Below are positions 1 through 8,500 of a stretch of DNA of 64,000 nucleotides, one piece after another. Each line of letters starts with the position of its first letter. The first letter of the stretch is position 1. The notes under the pieces were generated by a model. That model worked only from the letters and a program-made list of their open reading frames with translations. It ran no database searches and was not told the origin of the DNA. Made by a program: the position numbers and the translations under genes. This DNA comes from Spirosoma lacussanchae (GTDB lineage Bacteria; Bacteroidota; Bacteroidia; Cytophagales; Spirosomataceae), in NCBI RefSeq assembly GCF_005870035.1, contig NZ_SWJG01000001.1, positions 62,001-126,000 on the forward strand, given 5' to 3'.

Positions 1-96
1 GGTGGGGCTGGGGGCATACAGACAGCGTTTAGCGAACTCTTAGATGCATAAAGACCAGTTCGTAATTTTCATACGCAGCAGGCTTCGTTTCCCGGC

Positions 97-104
97 TACG
101 TTTG
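97..104 (+). promoter_or_regulatory. candidate -7 box for the AraC-type gene
   Basis: TACGTTTG matches the Bacteroidota sigma-A -7 consensus TAnnTTTG. It sits 37 bases before the ATG at 141. An in-frame TTG at 102 lies inside this box, which argues that the TTG is not the start codon. No clear TTG is seen at the -33 position. The first 96 bases of the window hold no gene that I can support. Confidence 0.4.
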
Positions 105-140
105 CGCCGGTATCCCGGCCTGTTTGTTTCGCTTTTTGCC

Positions 141-1298
141 ATGACCATCGCCCCGCTTGACCTGATTTTACTGCTCGGCTCCGGACAGGGGTTTATCCTG
201 TCCATTGTGCTCTGGACAAACCGGAAAGGAAACCGACTGTCGAACCGGTTGCTGGCGGTACTGATCGGTTTGCTGGCGCTGATGAGCCTGGCAGTTGGCA
301 TACCGGTCGTTAACCGATGGATGAGCCTGGCCCTCGACCTGCTGCCCCTGATTATAGCCATGCCGCTGGGACCGCTCATCTTTTTTTATACCCGCTCCGT
401 TCTCGACCCGGACTTTCGGCTCGGACCGGCTGAACGACCGCATTTTTATCCGGTTATCATCGATCTGGGCTCTCAGCTCATGGGCTGGACGTTTGTGTTG
501 GGAGTCGTCGTCGGCTTGATTAGCCCGCAGGATGGCCCGGCCTGGGGCGATGTGATGGATGAGTATGAGGCTTATGCCGACATTCCACGCTGGATGTCGC
601 TGACGGTTTATCTGGTCCTGACCCGCCGGTTGCTGGCCCGGCAGCCATCGGCCGCTGAGCTGTCAGAAGCCGGCCAGCAACGCCGGCGGTGGCTTCGGCA
701 GTTTGTCCACGCGTTTCTGATTTTTCAGGCCATCTGGCTCGCGTTCATGGTACCCTATATCGTTCCTGGCTTACGGGCGCCCCTGCTGGACCGCTTTGGG
801 TGGTACCCGATTTATATTCCTATCGCGGTGCTGATTTACTGGCTCGGGCTGCGGGGTTATCTGCAAAGTCGGGTAGAGGTGGCCGATCCTGTCGGTCGAA
901 AGATCGTCGGTACAAGCCTGTCCGCCGAAGCGGTGGCGTCGGTGGTGACCGGCCTGACGCGGGCTATGGAGACCGACCGGCTTTTTCTGGACTCGCTGCT
1001 GTCGGTCGACAAGCTGGGTAAGCATCTGCAGCTGTCGCCCAAACTCATCTCTGCCGTGCTGAATCAGCATCTGCTGACTAACTTCAACAGTTATGTGAAC
1101 CGGTATCGGATCGAAGCCGTAAAACAACGATTGAGCGATCCGGGCAATGATTACCTGACCCTGACCGGTATTGCTTTCGAATGTGGCTTCAACTCCCAGG
1201 CCACCTTTCAGCGGACGTTTCGGCAACTGACAGGCCTGTCGCCAAAGGAATACCTCAGCCAGCTGGGCAAAACAGCACTCAAATCCGGATTTGAGTAG
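141..1298 (+). CDS. AraC-family regulator with N-terminal membrane domain
   Basis: Predicted transcription regulator of 385 residues. The N-terminal ~250 residues contain about six or seven hydrophobic stretches (the first begins at MTIAPLDLILLLG), and the C-terminal ~100 residues are an AraC-type double helix-turn-helix. The second HTH is recognisable from 'GIAFECGFNSQATFQRTFRQ' followed by 'TGLSPKEYL'. This membrane-plus-AraC layout is common in Bacteroidota and suggests signal sensing in the inner membrane. Start chosen at the ATG at 141; an upstream in-frame TTG at 102 falls in a promoter-like box. The S41 peptidase follows 43 bases later and could be co-transcribed. Ligand and targets are unknown. 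Confidence 0.85.
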   Translation: MTIAPLDLILLLGSGQGFILSIVLWTNRKGNRLSNRLLAVLIGLLALMSLAVGIPVVNRWMSLALDLLPLIIAMPLGPLIFFYTRSVLDPDFRLGPAERPHFYPVIIDLGSQLMGWTFVLGVVVGLISPQDGPAWGDVMDEYEAYADIPRWMSLTVYLVLTRRLLARQPSAAELSEAGQQRRRWLRQFVHAFLIFQAIWLAFMVPYIVPGLRAPLLDRFGWYPIYIPIAVLIYWLGLRGYLQSRVEVADPVGRKIVGTSLSAEAVASVVTGLTRAMETDRLFLDSLLSVDKLGKHLQLSPKLISAVLNQHLLTNFNSYVNRYRIEAVKQRLSDPGNDYLTLTGIAFECGFNSQATFQRTFRQLTGLSPKEYLSQLGKTALKSGFE

Positions 1299-1341
1299 AC
1301 AGAAATGGCGGCTGTAGCGTGTTTTGGCCTAAAAACAAGCT

Positions 1342-2874
1342 ATGAAAGCCCTCGTCTGTCTGTTATTGCTGCTGCTGTCTGTCGACGGATACACCCAGAC
1401 TGATACGTTACAGAACCGGATGCTGTCGCCTGCGGATATGCAGGCCGATTTTCGGTATTTCCGTCAGCTGCTCGAAGAAACGCACCCCGGCCTGTACCGG
1501 TATACGCCCAAGCCGGTCATGCAGGCCCGACTGGACAGCATAGCCGAGTCGTTGAACCAACCCCTGTCGCTGTTCGGTTTTTACCGGATCATTTCGGGAC
1601 TCATAGCCGACATTCGGTGCGCGCATACCCATGCGCTGCCCACCCAGGAATGGCAAACGCTCTTTGCCCGGCGCTGGAAGACCCTGCCGTTTTTCATGTT
1701 TCCGATCGACGGTAAATCGTATGTTCTGTTCAACGGCACGGCCGATCAGCGCATTCGGCCCGGTTTCGAACTGCTCAGCATCAACGGACAACCCATCCGG
1801 GAGATCCAGCAGATCATGTACCGCTACCACTGGAGTGATGGCTACATCCAGACGTCTAGAGAGGCTTCGTTGCAGGGGCAGCTGTTTGCCTTGTTTTACT
1901 ACTGGTTCATTGGCCAGCCCGACGCGTATGCGCTTACGTTCAGAAGCCTGACCGGCGATACAATACGGGTCGAGGTACCCGCCGAACCATTTGCAACATC
2001 GCTGAAAATGATGAAGAAAAACCCCGTCAACAGGCAGATGATGACGTGGTATAACCGCCGGAAACCCAAAACACCCTGGCGCATTTCGTTTCCGGACGAT
2101 GTGCCGCAAACCGCTTACCTGCGCATCGATAGCTTCGGTGGCGGGAAAGGTAGTGACGAGGCTGCGGCCCGGTTTCGCGCGTTCATGGACAAAAGCCTGG
2201 CGACGATGAAGACGAAAAACGTTCGGCATCTTATTATCGACCTGCGTAGCAATCCGGGGGGCTGGGACGTACAGGGCGTTGAGTTGTTTACCTATCTGGC
2301 CAAAGCCGATACGGCGGTTCGCTACTACAGCCGTCATCATACCGTTACCGACAGTTCATCGTTTCTGCGCTTTTCGGATATACCGGCCGATGCGCTGAAA
2401 TCCATTAAACAGCAGCTGATCCCGGAAAAAGACGGTACGTTTACCGAGGTTGCCGATGACGACAGCTGGGAGCTACGGCCGCAGTTTCCTAAACCGAACC
2501 GGTTCAGAGGGCAGGTTTATATCCTGATGGATGGCCGGAGCGGGTCGACTACGGCCGAGTTTCTGGCGGTGGCGCATGCACACCGGGTCGGAACGTTCAT
2601 CGGCACGGAGTCGGGTGGTGCTTATGAAGGCGGGAACGGCGGTAGTTTTATCAATCTGGCCCTGCCCCAATCCCGCATCCAGGTAACGACACCGCTGGTC
2701 TATTATACCAATGGGGTGGGGAAACCCGATCAGCCCGGACGCGGTACCCTGCCCGATTATAGCGTGCCGTTACAAATCGATAACGTGCTCAACCATACCG
2801 ATAGTCAGCTGGAGCTGGCGAAAAAGCTGATTCGGGAGCAGGGTCAAGGCAAGGCCGGCGACACCAGCAAATAA
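1342..2874 (+). CDS. exported S41-family (tail-specific-like) serine peptidase
   Basis: Protein of 510 residues with an N-terminal signal peptide (MKALVCLLLLLLSVDGYTQ), so probably periplasmic or outer-membrane associated. The C-terminal half carries S41 peptidase hallmarks: 'LIIDLRSNPGG' near residue 300 and 'LMDGRSGSTTAEF' near residue 395-405, where the serine before TTAEF is the likely nucleophile, followed by 'GTFIGTESGGAYEGG'. The N-terminal ~200 residues resemble the helical and PDZ-like leader found in Bacteroidota S41 proteins. Substrate is unknown. It lies 43 bases after the AraC-type regulator on the same strand and may be its target or operon partner. Family assignment is firm; physiological role is inference only. 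Confidence 0.85.
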   Translation: MKALVCLLLLLLSVDGYTQTDTLQNRMLSPADMQADFRYFRQLLEETHPGLYRYTPKPVMQARLDSIAESLNQPLSLFGFYRIISGLIADIRCAHTHALPTQEWQTLFARRWKTLPFFMFPIDGKSYVLFNGTADQRIRPGFELLSINGQPIREIQQIMYRYHWSDGYIQTSREASLQGQLFALFYYWFIGQPDAYALTFRSLTGDTIRVEVPAEPFATSLKMMKKNPVNRQMMTWYNRRKPKTPWRISFPDDVPQTAYLRIDSFGGGKGSDEAAARFRAFMDKSLATMKTKNVRHLIIDLRSNPGGWDVQGVELFTYLAKADTAVRYYSRHHTVTDSSSFLRFSDIPADALKSIKQQLIPEKDGTFTEVADDDSWELRPQFPKPNRFRGQVYILMDGRSGSTTAEFLAVAHAHRVGTFIGTESGGAYEGGNGGSFINLALPQSRIQVTTPLVYYTNGVGKPDQPGRGTLPDYSVPLQIDNVLNHTDSQLELAKKLIREQGQGKAGDTSK

Positions 2875-2923
2875 GCCACTGGCCCCGCCCGAAACACTGT
2901 TCTGCCTGGGCGGTTAGGGAGAC

Positions 2924-3616
2924 ATGGCCCACTACCAACCCATTCATGACTGGACGGCTGTTACGCCCGCCGAAGCCGTTGCGTTGCAGCAGCAGCTCCG
3001 CTCGCAGATTCGTATCGAGCCGCTGACCACCACGCCCAAAACCATTGCGGGTTGCGATATTTCGTTCAATAAATTTGAAGAAACCGTTTACGCGGGCATC
3101 GTCGTGCTGGACCTGGCAACGCTCGACACCATTGAAGAAGCGGGCGTGGTCAGCACGGCTACGTTTCCGTATGTGCCGGGTTTGCTGTCGTTCCGGGAGA
3201 TACCGTCCTTGCTGGAAGCCTGGCAGAAACTAACCATCGAACCCGACGTGGTCATGTTCGACGGGCAGGGTATTGCGCACCCCCGCCGGATCGGGATTGC
3301 GTCGCACGGGGGCCTGTTTCTCAACCGACCTACGTTCGGCTGCGCCAAGTCGGTACTGGTCGGTAAGTACCAGGAGCCCGCGCCCGAACGAGGGAGCTGG
3401 TCACCCATGACGCACTACCGCGACGTGGTCGGCGCGGCCCTGCGCACCAAAAACAAAGTCAACCCCGTCTACGTCTCACCCGGTCACCTGATCGATCTGG
3501 AAACGGCCATCAACTTAACGCTACAATGCAATGGTGGCTACCGCATTCCCGAACCGACGCGCCGGGCGCATAACCTGGTCAACGCCCTCCGGCGCGGTGA
3601 ACGACCGACTGGTTAA
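2924..3616 (+). CDS. nfi: endonuclease V (deoxyinosine 3' endonuclease)
   Basis: Endonuclease V cuts the second phosphodiester bond 3' of deoxyinosine and starts repair of deaminated adenine. The 230-residue length fits the family. The visible motifs are 'AGCDISF' (metal-binding Asp), 'YVPGLLSFREIP' (catalytic Glu and wedge region) and 'VMFDGQGIAHPRRIGIASHGG' (second metal Asp). Cytoplasmic, no signal peptide. Start is the ATG at 2924. Its stop codon overlaps the cydB stop codon on the other strand by four bases, so the two genes end tail to tail without room for a terminator. Confidence 0.95.
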   Translation: MAHYQPIHDWTAVTPAEAVALQQQLRSQIRIEPLTTTPKTIAGCDISFNKFEETVYAGIVVLDLATLDTIEEAGVVSTATFPYVPGLLSFREIPSLLEAWQKLTIEPDVVMFDGQGIAHPRRIGIASHGGLFLNRPTFGCAKSVLVGKYQEPAPERGSWSPMTHYRDVVGAALRTKNKVNPVYVSPGHLIDLETAINLTLQCNGGYRIPEPTRRAHNLVNALRRGERPTG

Positions 3617-4650
3617 TAGCTGGTGTGTTCGTCCAGCTTCACCTTGCCCCGAAACGTCCAGAACATGAATACCGTGTACGTGGCGACGAGTGGCATACCG
3701 ATGGCCGCAAAGAGCAGCATGGTCCGCAGCGATCCGTCGGACGAAGCCGCTTCGTAGATGCTGATGTGGCCGTTCGGGTCCACGTTCGATAGGACCAGGT
3801 TCGGGTACAGCCCCATCGCAAACAAAATCAGCAGCAATGCCGTCGTAACCGCCGACGAGATGAACCCCCGCCGGTACTGCCGCTTTTCGATACTCCGCCG
3901 AATGTTCAGCACGATCAGTACAGCCGCAATGGGCAGGATGAACAGCTGCGGATAAGCCTTGAAAATAGCCGTCATGTGGGGTACGTAGATAAGCGTAGCC
4001 AGCGAGGTAGCCATGAAGCAGAGGATGAAGAACTTGCTGGTGTTATTGGCAATGATGGTCAGCTTTGCATACAGCCGGTCTTCGGTTTTCATGATAAGGT
4101 ACATGGCGCCGTGCATCATAAACAGCGACAGGACCGTTATCGAAATCAGCCCGGCATATGGGTTGAAAAAATCGCTGAGCCGCCCCACAAACTCGTGCCT
4201 GGCGTTCAGCGGTAGTCCCTGAATCAGGTTGCCCAGGATCAGGCCCAGCAGCAGCGAAATGGTAATGCTCGACACCGAATAGCTGATATCCCACATCGTT
4301 CGCCACCAGCGCATCTCTTCCTTGCTCCGAAACTCGATCGAAATAGCCCGGAAAATAATGGCGAACAGGAACAGCATAAACGGCAGGTAAAACACCGACA
4401 AAATAGTGCCGTATACCAGCGGAAAAGCCGCAAACAGCGCCCCGGCTCCGATAACGAGCCAGACTTCGTTGCCATCCCAGACCGGCCCAATGGCATTCAG
4501 CGCAATGCGTCGGCTCTGTTCTTTCCGGAAAAACAAATGCAAAGCCCCGGCTCCCAGATCGAAGCCGTCCAGAATACCGTAACCGCTGATGAGCGCCCCA
4601 ATCAGCAAAAACCACCAGGTAGGTAAGTCAAGCCCGAGTACAGTGTCCAT
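3613..4650 (-). CDS. cydB: cytochrome bd ubiquinol oxidase subunit II
   Basis: Subunit II of the bd-type quinol oxidase, an inner-membrane terminal oxidase with high oxygen affinity. The 345 residues contain about eight to nine hydrophobic helices. The N-terminus 'LPTWWFLLIGALISGYGILDGFDLGAGAL' region is characteristic of CydB/CydX-partner subunits, as is 'RIALNAIGPVWDGNEVWLV'. It lies downstream of cydA on the minus strand, after a 117-base spacer full of short repeats. The 3' end overlaps nfi by four bases. Assignment rests on sequence pattern and the cydA neighbour. Confidence 0.95.
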   Translation of the reverse strand: MDTVLGLDLPTWWFLLIGALISGYGILDGFDLGAGALHLFFRKEQSRRIALNAIGPVWDGNEVWLVIGAGALFAAFPLVYGTILSVFYLPFMLFLFAIIFRAISIEFRSKEEMRWWRTMWDISYSVSSITISLLLGLILGNLIQGLPLNARHEFVGRLSDFFNPYAGLISITVLSLFMMHGAMYLIMKTEDRLYAKLTIIANNTSKFFILCFMATSLATLIYVPHMTAIFKAYPQLFILPIAAVLIVLNIRRSIEKRQYRRGFISSAVTTALLLILFAMGLYPNLVLSNVDPNGHISIYEAASSDGSLRTMLLFAAIGMPLVATYTVFMFWTFRGKVKLDEHTSY

Positions 4651-4659
4651 AATAAGTAA

Positions 4660-4753
4660 TTGAGTGATTTGTGATTGAGTGGCTGAGTGGCTGAGTGATT
4701 GAGTGCATTAGTCATTTTAGTTTTTCACTCAACCACCCATTCACTCAATCGCT
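4660..4753. repeat. octamer-word island with inverted halves in the cydA-cydB spacer
   Basis: The left half contains four consecutive 8-base units beginning TGAGTG (4676-4707: TGAGTGGC, TGAGTGGC, TGAGTGAT, TGAGTGCA), with a further TGAGTGAT just upstream. The right half (from about 4726) carries the complementary words CACTCAAC, CACTCAAT, GCTCAATA, CACTCAAT. On RNA the two halves could pair as an imperfect hairpin. The island fills most of the 117-base gap between cydA stop and cydB start. Function is unknown; a processing or differential-expression element for the cydAB mRNA is an inference. Confidence 0.7.
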
Positions 4754-4767
4754 CAATAGAAAACCAC

Positions 4768-6150
4768 TCAATGTAAAATGGGATTCATGCGGGAAGAGGA
4801 GTCGAGGCCGGGTTCTGGCGATGTGGTCTGGACATCGGGACCATGCTGAATTTTTTTGTTCAGCAGGTACAGGAACAGGGCAAACAGCATCATGTATACC
4901 AGCGTGAACAGGATCAGCGAAGTCAGAACGTGCTCGGCCCGCACCGCCTGTGAGAGCGCATCCGACGTGCGCAGCAGGCCATAGACCACCCAGGGCTGCC
5001 GACCTACCTCGGCCGTATACCAGCCAACCTGATTGGCAATCTGCGGCAGAAGTACGGCGCCTACAAATACTCCCATTAACCAGCGTGTTTGAAACAACCG
5101 CTTTCTGTACAGCATGAACAGCGAAAACAGGGTTAGCCCGATGAGCGTCATGCCGATGCCGACCATGAGGTGGTAGGTCTGAAAAACAAAGTTGACGGCC
5201 GTGGGGCGGTTTTCGGGTTTGATGCTGTTCAGACCGGGAATGGGTTTGTTAACATCCTGATGAACCAGAAGCGATAACCCACCCGGTATCCTGATCCCCG
5301 TGGTTGTTTGTTCGCGCGCGTTGACCCAGCCTACCAGATACATGTCGGCGGGGGCGGAGGCCTCAAAGTGCCCTTCCATAGCAGCCAGCTTGGCAGGCTG
5401 GTATTTCGTAACGACTTCGGCCGACTTATGGCCCGTAAACAGCTGACCCAGGGCCGAAACGGCGGCAACCCACAGGCCAATCCGAAAGGCCGCCTGGGCG
5501 TGAACCACGTGTTTCTGCTTCAGGATGTACCAGGCGCTGACGCTCAGTACCAGAAACGACCCCGCCAGCAGGGCGCCAATCAGCACGTGCGAGTACCGCT
5601 CAACCGACGAGGGATTAAAGACCATCGCCCAGAAATCAGTCACAATAGCGCGGGCCTGCATCCCGGTGCCTTCTATGCGGTAGCCGGCGGGCGTTTGCTG
5701 CCATGAGTTGGCGATAACGATCCAGAGGGCTGAGAAGATAGACCCCAGCGCCACCAGCACCGTAGCCAGAAAATGAACCGGCGGACTGACCCGGTTCCAG
5801 CCAAATACCAGTATACCCAGAAAGGCTGATTCCATGGCAAAGGCAAAGATGCCTTCAGCCGCCAGGGCCGACCCGAAAATGTCGCCCACGTAGCGGGAGT
5901 ACGTAGCCCAGTTGGTACCGAATTCAAACTCCATCACGATACCGGTGGCCACCCCGATGCCGAAGATGAGCGCGAAAATTCTGATCCAGAAGCGGGTCAG
6001 TTCTTCGTAAACCTTGTTTTTGGTGCGCAAATACTGGCCTTCCATGATGACCAGGCAGACGCCCAGCCCGATACTCAGGGGCGGGTAGATGTAATGAAAC
6101 GCAATGGTGAAGGCAAACTGAATCCGGGAGAGAAGTTCCACATTATCCAT
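4768..6150 (-). CDS. cydA: cytochrome bd ubiquinol oxidase subunit I
   Basis: Subunit I of the bd oxidase, which carries haems b558, b595 and d and the quinol-oxidising Q loop. The 460-residue frame from ATG at 6150 begins '[20 protein letters not shown]', where the conserved N-terminal His is a haem ligand in this family, and continues with about nine helices. '[20 protein letters not shown]' is the family signature. A longer frame starting at 6222 adds 24 residues of low-complexity, un-CydA-like sequence and was rejected. The modest length suggests the short Q-loop form. First gene of the cydAB operon. Confidence 0.95.
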   Translation of the reverse strand: MDNVELLSRIQFAFTIAFHYIYPPLSIGLGVCLVIMEGQYLRTKNKVYEELTRFWIRIFALIFGIGVATGIVMEFEFGTNWATYSRYVGDIFGSALAAEGIFAFAMESAFLGILVFGWNRVSPPVHFLATVLVALGSIFSALWIVIANSWQQTPAGYRIEGTGMQARAIVTDFWAMVFNPSSVERYSHVLIGALLAGSFLVLSVSAWYILKQKHVVHAQAAFRIGLWVAAVSALGQLFTGHKSAEVVTKYQPAKLAAMEGHFEASAPADMYLVGWVNAREQTTTGIRIPGGLSLLVHQDVNKPIPGLNSIKPENRPTAVNFVFQTYHLMVGIGMTLIGLTLFSLFMLYRKRLFQTRWLMGVFVGAVLLPQIANQVGWYTAEVGRQPWVVYGLLRTSDALSQAVRAEHVLTSLILFTLVYMMLFALFLYLLNKKIQHGPDVQTTSPEPGLDSSSRMNPILH

Positions 6151-6522
6151 ACCCTTAGTGATAGCCGGGAAGACGAAAGCCGGGGCTGCGCACGGGGGAG
6201 GAGAGGTGCGCATTCGGCGCAAAAACTATCGCCCGAAAGGTACAATCGGAACCAATACGACGGACGTATTTTTTCGACTTTCTACCCGCCACCCCAGGCC
6301 CACCCTACAGGCGTAACCGCCCGCCAACGCCAATCCGTATGGTTTGTGGTTATGTAGAGACGCAACCCTTTGCGTCTCATGCGCGTCAGCAACAAAACCT
6401 TGTAGTAAAGTTGTGTTTGGTCAATGCTTCTGCCGTCGCCTTTGCGTCTTCTACGCGTCATCAACAGACCCCTCCCCGAATACCCGGATCGTTAAATTAA
6501 ATAAGACTTCAGTACAAAGGCG
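6151..6522. other. non-coding interval between cydA and the thiolase promoter
   Basis: About 370 bases between two divergent genes. It must hold the cydA promoter (minus strand), for which no clean TAnnTTTG match stands out to me. The only structured content I see is the repeated GCGTC element at 6357-6465. Short open frames here have no recognisable protein features. Confidence 0.5.
6357..6465. repeat. palindromic GCGTC repeat plus a second partial copy
   Basis: GAGACGCAA and TTGCGTCTC form a perfect 9-base-pair stem with a 4-base loop (6357-6378). A 27-base segment that begins inside this stem (6367-6393, starting CCTTTGCGTC and ending CAGCAAC) recurs at 6439-6465 with four mismatches (ending CATCAAC). 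It looks like a small dispersed intergenic repeat, one intact and one lacking its left arm. No coding content. Confidence 0.65.
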
Positions 6523-6552
6523 TTGCCCGTTCTAAACTTTGCCGTACTTTTG
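6523..6552 (+). promoter_or_regulatory. promoter of the thiolase gene
   Basis: TTG at 6523-6525, a 19-base spacer, then TACTTTTG at 6545-6552. This matches the Bacteroidota promoter TTG-N19-TAnnTTTG. The expected transcription start is near 6559, giving a leader of about 40 bases that contains the palindrome at 6567-6580. Confidence 0.7.
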
Positions 6553-6566
6553 TTCGATCAAAAACC

Positions 6567-6580
6567 GTATGCATGCATAC
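6567..6580. promoter_or_regulatory. perfect 14-base palindrome in the thiolase leader, candidate operator
   Basis: GTATGCATGCATAC is perfectly self-complementary. It begins about eight bases after the predicted transcription start and ends 18 bases before the thiolase ATG. The position suits a repressor operator, for example for a TetR-type fatty acid regulator, but no such regulator is encoded nearby. Confidence 0.4.
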
Positions 6581-6598
6581 TAATTTGTTGACCTACCT

Positions 6599-7807
6599 AT
6601 GGCAGATGCATTCATTTACGACGCCGTCAGAACGCCCCGGGGCCGGGGTAAAAGCGACGGGTCGCTGCACGATGTGCAACCTATACAACTCCTGACCAGC
6701 GTACTCCGCGCACTCCGCGACCGAAACCAACTCGATACGGCTCTGATAGACGACGTCATCATGGGCTGCGTAACCCCTATCGGTGAGCAGGGCGCCGACA
6801 TTGCCCGTACGGCGGCTCTCGAAGCTGGTTATGCCGAAACCGTGGCGGGTGTTCAGCTCAACCGATTCTGTTCGTCGGGGCTCGAAGCCATCAACATGGC
6901 TGGTGCCTACGTGATGTCGGGACAGGTCGATGCCATCGTAGCGGGTGGTGTCGAGTCGATGTCGCGGGTGCCGATGGGGTCCGACGGGGGCGCTATCTTC
7001 ATGAATCCGCAGATTGTGGCCCGCCATAGAATCGTACCGCAGGGCATCTCGGCCGATCTGATCGCGACTAAGCACGGCTACAGCCGCAGCGATGTTGACG
7101 CTTTTGCGGCCGAATCATACCGGCGGGCAGTCGATGCGCAGGCGGCCAATCGATTCCATAAATCGCTGGTACCGCTGAAAGACGAAATAGGCCTTACCGT
7201 GCTCGATCGCGACGAAGGCGTTCGGCCCGGTACGACCGTCGAGAGCCTCGGCAAGCTGAAACCCGCCTTCGAGATGATGGGGCAGATGGGGCTGGATGCC
7301 CTCGCGCTGCTGAAATACGCCCAGTTCGACAAGATCAACCACGTTCACCACGCAGGTAATTCATCGCAGATTGTTGATGGAGCGGCTGCGGTCCTGATTG
7401 GGAGTCAGGCCTTTGGCGAACAGTCGGGTCTGAAACCCCGCGCCCGGATCAAAGCGTTCGCCATTGTCGGTTCCGAGCCGACCATCATGCTGACGGGGCC
7501 GATTCCGGCTACGCACAAGGTGCTGAAGCGGGCGGGCATGAGCATCAAAGACATCGATCTGTTTGAGGTAAACGAAGCCTTCGCGGCTGTGCCGATGCTG
7601 TTTATGGATGAGTTTGGCGTTGATCATAGCCAGCTGAACGTAAACGGTGGGTCCATTGCACTAGGGCATCCGCTGGGCGCTACGGGGGCCATTATTTCGG
7701 CTACGCTCATCGATGAGCTGGAGCGTTCGGACAAGCAGTTCGGTCTGTCGACGCTCTGTATCGGGGGCGGCATGGGCATCGCCACCATTTTTGAACGCGT
7801 CAACTAA
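6599..7807 (+). CDS. fadA: acetyl-CoA C-acyltransferase (3-ketoacyl-CoA thiolase)
   Basis: Thiolase of 402 residues, cleaving 3-ketoacyl-CoA with CoA in the last step of beta-oxidation (or the reverse condensation). The acylated cysteine is Cys91 in '[17 protein letters not shown]', His357 lies in '[16 protein letters not shown]', and Cys387 in '[12 protein letters not shown]'; all three catalytic residues are present. The FadB/FadJ-like gene follows on the same strand at 8501, so the pair is likely the beta-oxidation locus, although a toxin-antitoxin pair on the opposite strand now separates them. Promoter at 6523-6552. The stop overlaps the PIN gene stop by four bases. The symbol is by function; strict orthology to E. 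coli fadA is not shown. Confidence 0.93.
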   Translation: MADAFIYDAVRTPRGRGKSDGSLHDVQPIQLLTSVLRALRDRNQLDTALIDDVIMGCVTPIGEQGADIARTAALEAGYAETVAGVQLNRFCSSGLEAINMAGAYVMSGQVDAIVAGGVESMSRVPMGSDGGAIFMNPQIVARHRIVPQGISADLIATKHGYSRSDVDAFAAESYRRAVDAQAANRFHKSLVPLKDEIGLTVLDRDEGVRPGTTVESLGKLKPAFEMMGQMGLDALALLKYAQFDKINHVHHAGNSSQIVDGAAAVLIGSQAFGEQSGLKPRARIKAFAIVGSEPTIMLTGPIPATHKVLKRAGMSIKDIDLFEVNEAFAAVPMLFMDEFGVDHSQLNVNGGSIALGHPLGATGAIISATLIDELERSDKQFGLSTLCIGGGMGIATIFERVN

Positions 7808-8253
7808 GCCAGTTCAGCCACAGAGCGGATAAGCCGGATACCTTCGGCCTGGCATGCGGTTTCAAAGTCGGCGTCGTAGCTCGCAATCTGCTTGATGTTA
7901 TTGAGTTGGCAGGTAGCCAGAATCAGCGCGTCGTTGGGCAGCAGATTGTATTGCATCATTAAACGAAGATGGATGGCCACAATTCGCTCATCCGTCTCAA
8001 GCCAGGTTAGTTTGGTCAGCAGGTTGACCGGATTATATTGTTGTAGTACGGTCGGAATTTTGCCATCTCGCTTTAGGGTAACCGGCGCTTTTTGGCCACC
8101 AACCGCTAGCCAATAGTAGCTGAATTCACTTAACGTAATCTGACTAATGCATAACTCATACGAGCTATTCTGTAAACCAATAAAGAGTTCAGGTTGCGTT
8201 TTTTTAGCCCATTCGACTAAAACAGAGCTGTCTAGAACGATTTTATTGCTCAT
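7804..8253 (-). CDS. PIN-domain ribonuclease toxin (VapC-like)
   Basis: Small PIN-domain protein of 149 residues from the ATG at 8253 (an in-frame ATG two codons upstream at 8259 is possible). The acidic PIN residues are visible: Asp in 'NKIVLDSSVLVEW', Glu in 'ITLSEFSYYW', Asp in 'LLPNDALILAT' and Asp in 'QIASYDADFETA'. The family acts as a metal-dependent RNase, usually cleaving tRNA or rRNA as a toxin. Its start lies inside the 3' end of the upstream small gene (8243-8458), the translational-coupling arrangement of toxin-antitoxin operons. RNA target unknown. Confidence 0.85.
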   Translation of the reverse strand: MSNKIVLDSSVLVEWAKKTQPELFIGLQNSSYELCISQITLSEFSYYWLAVGGQKAPVTLKRDGKIPTVLQQYNPVNLLTKLTWLETDERIVAIHLRLMMQYNLLPNDALILATCQLNNIKQIASYDADFETACQAEGIRLIRSVAELA

Positions 8254-8458
8254 AGACATTTAGTGCGTTCCAGTCAAAATCCGGATTCGGATCAGGTAAA
8301 CAGTCAAATAGTTGCTGCGCGGTTTCTACCAGCGATACGCGATCATCGTCATGTATAGGCCGAAACTCAATGATGATCGCTTCATCGCGCATTTCGTCGG
8401 GCACGGTAAAGGTAATCTGGCCGTTCTGCGGCTTCTGAATGAGTCGAATGGCTCCCAT
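8243..8458 (-). CDS. putative antitoxin partner of the PIN toxin
   Basis: Acidic 71-residue protein (MGAIRLIQKPQNG...), with a C-terminal 'DPNPDFDWNALNVYEQ' stretch typical in composition of toxin-binding tails. I do not recognise its family; the N-terminal part could be a small beta-rich DNA-binding fold, but this is not shown. It is upstream of and overlaps the PIN gene by about 11 bases on the same strand, which is the main reason for calling it an antitoxin. Confidence 0.65.
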   Translation of the reverse strand: MGAIRLIQKPQNGQITFTVPDEMRDEAIIIEFRPIHDDDRVSLVETAQQLFDCLPDPNPDFDWNALNVYEQ

Positions 8459-8500
8459 AGTTCGCGTATTTTCTTATAAAATTACAAAAAGAACGTTTGT

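Noticed and set aside
6094..6535. Small open frames in the cydA-thiolase gap
   Set aside because: They cover repeats and promoter sequence, overlap each other on both strands and have low-complexity translations.
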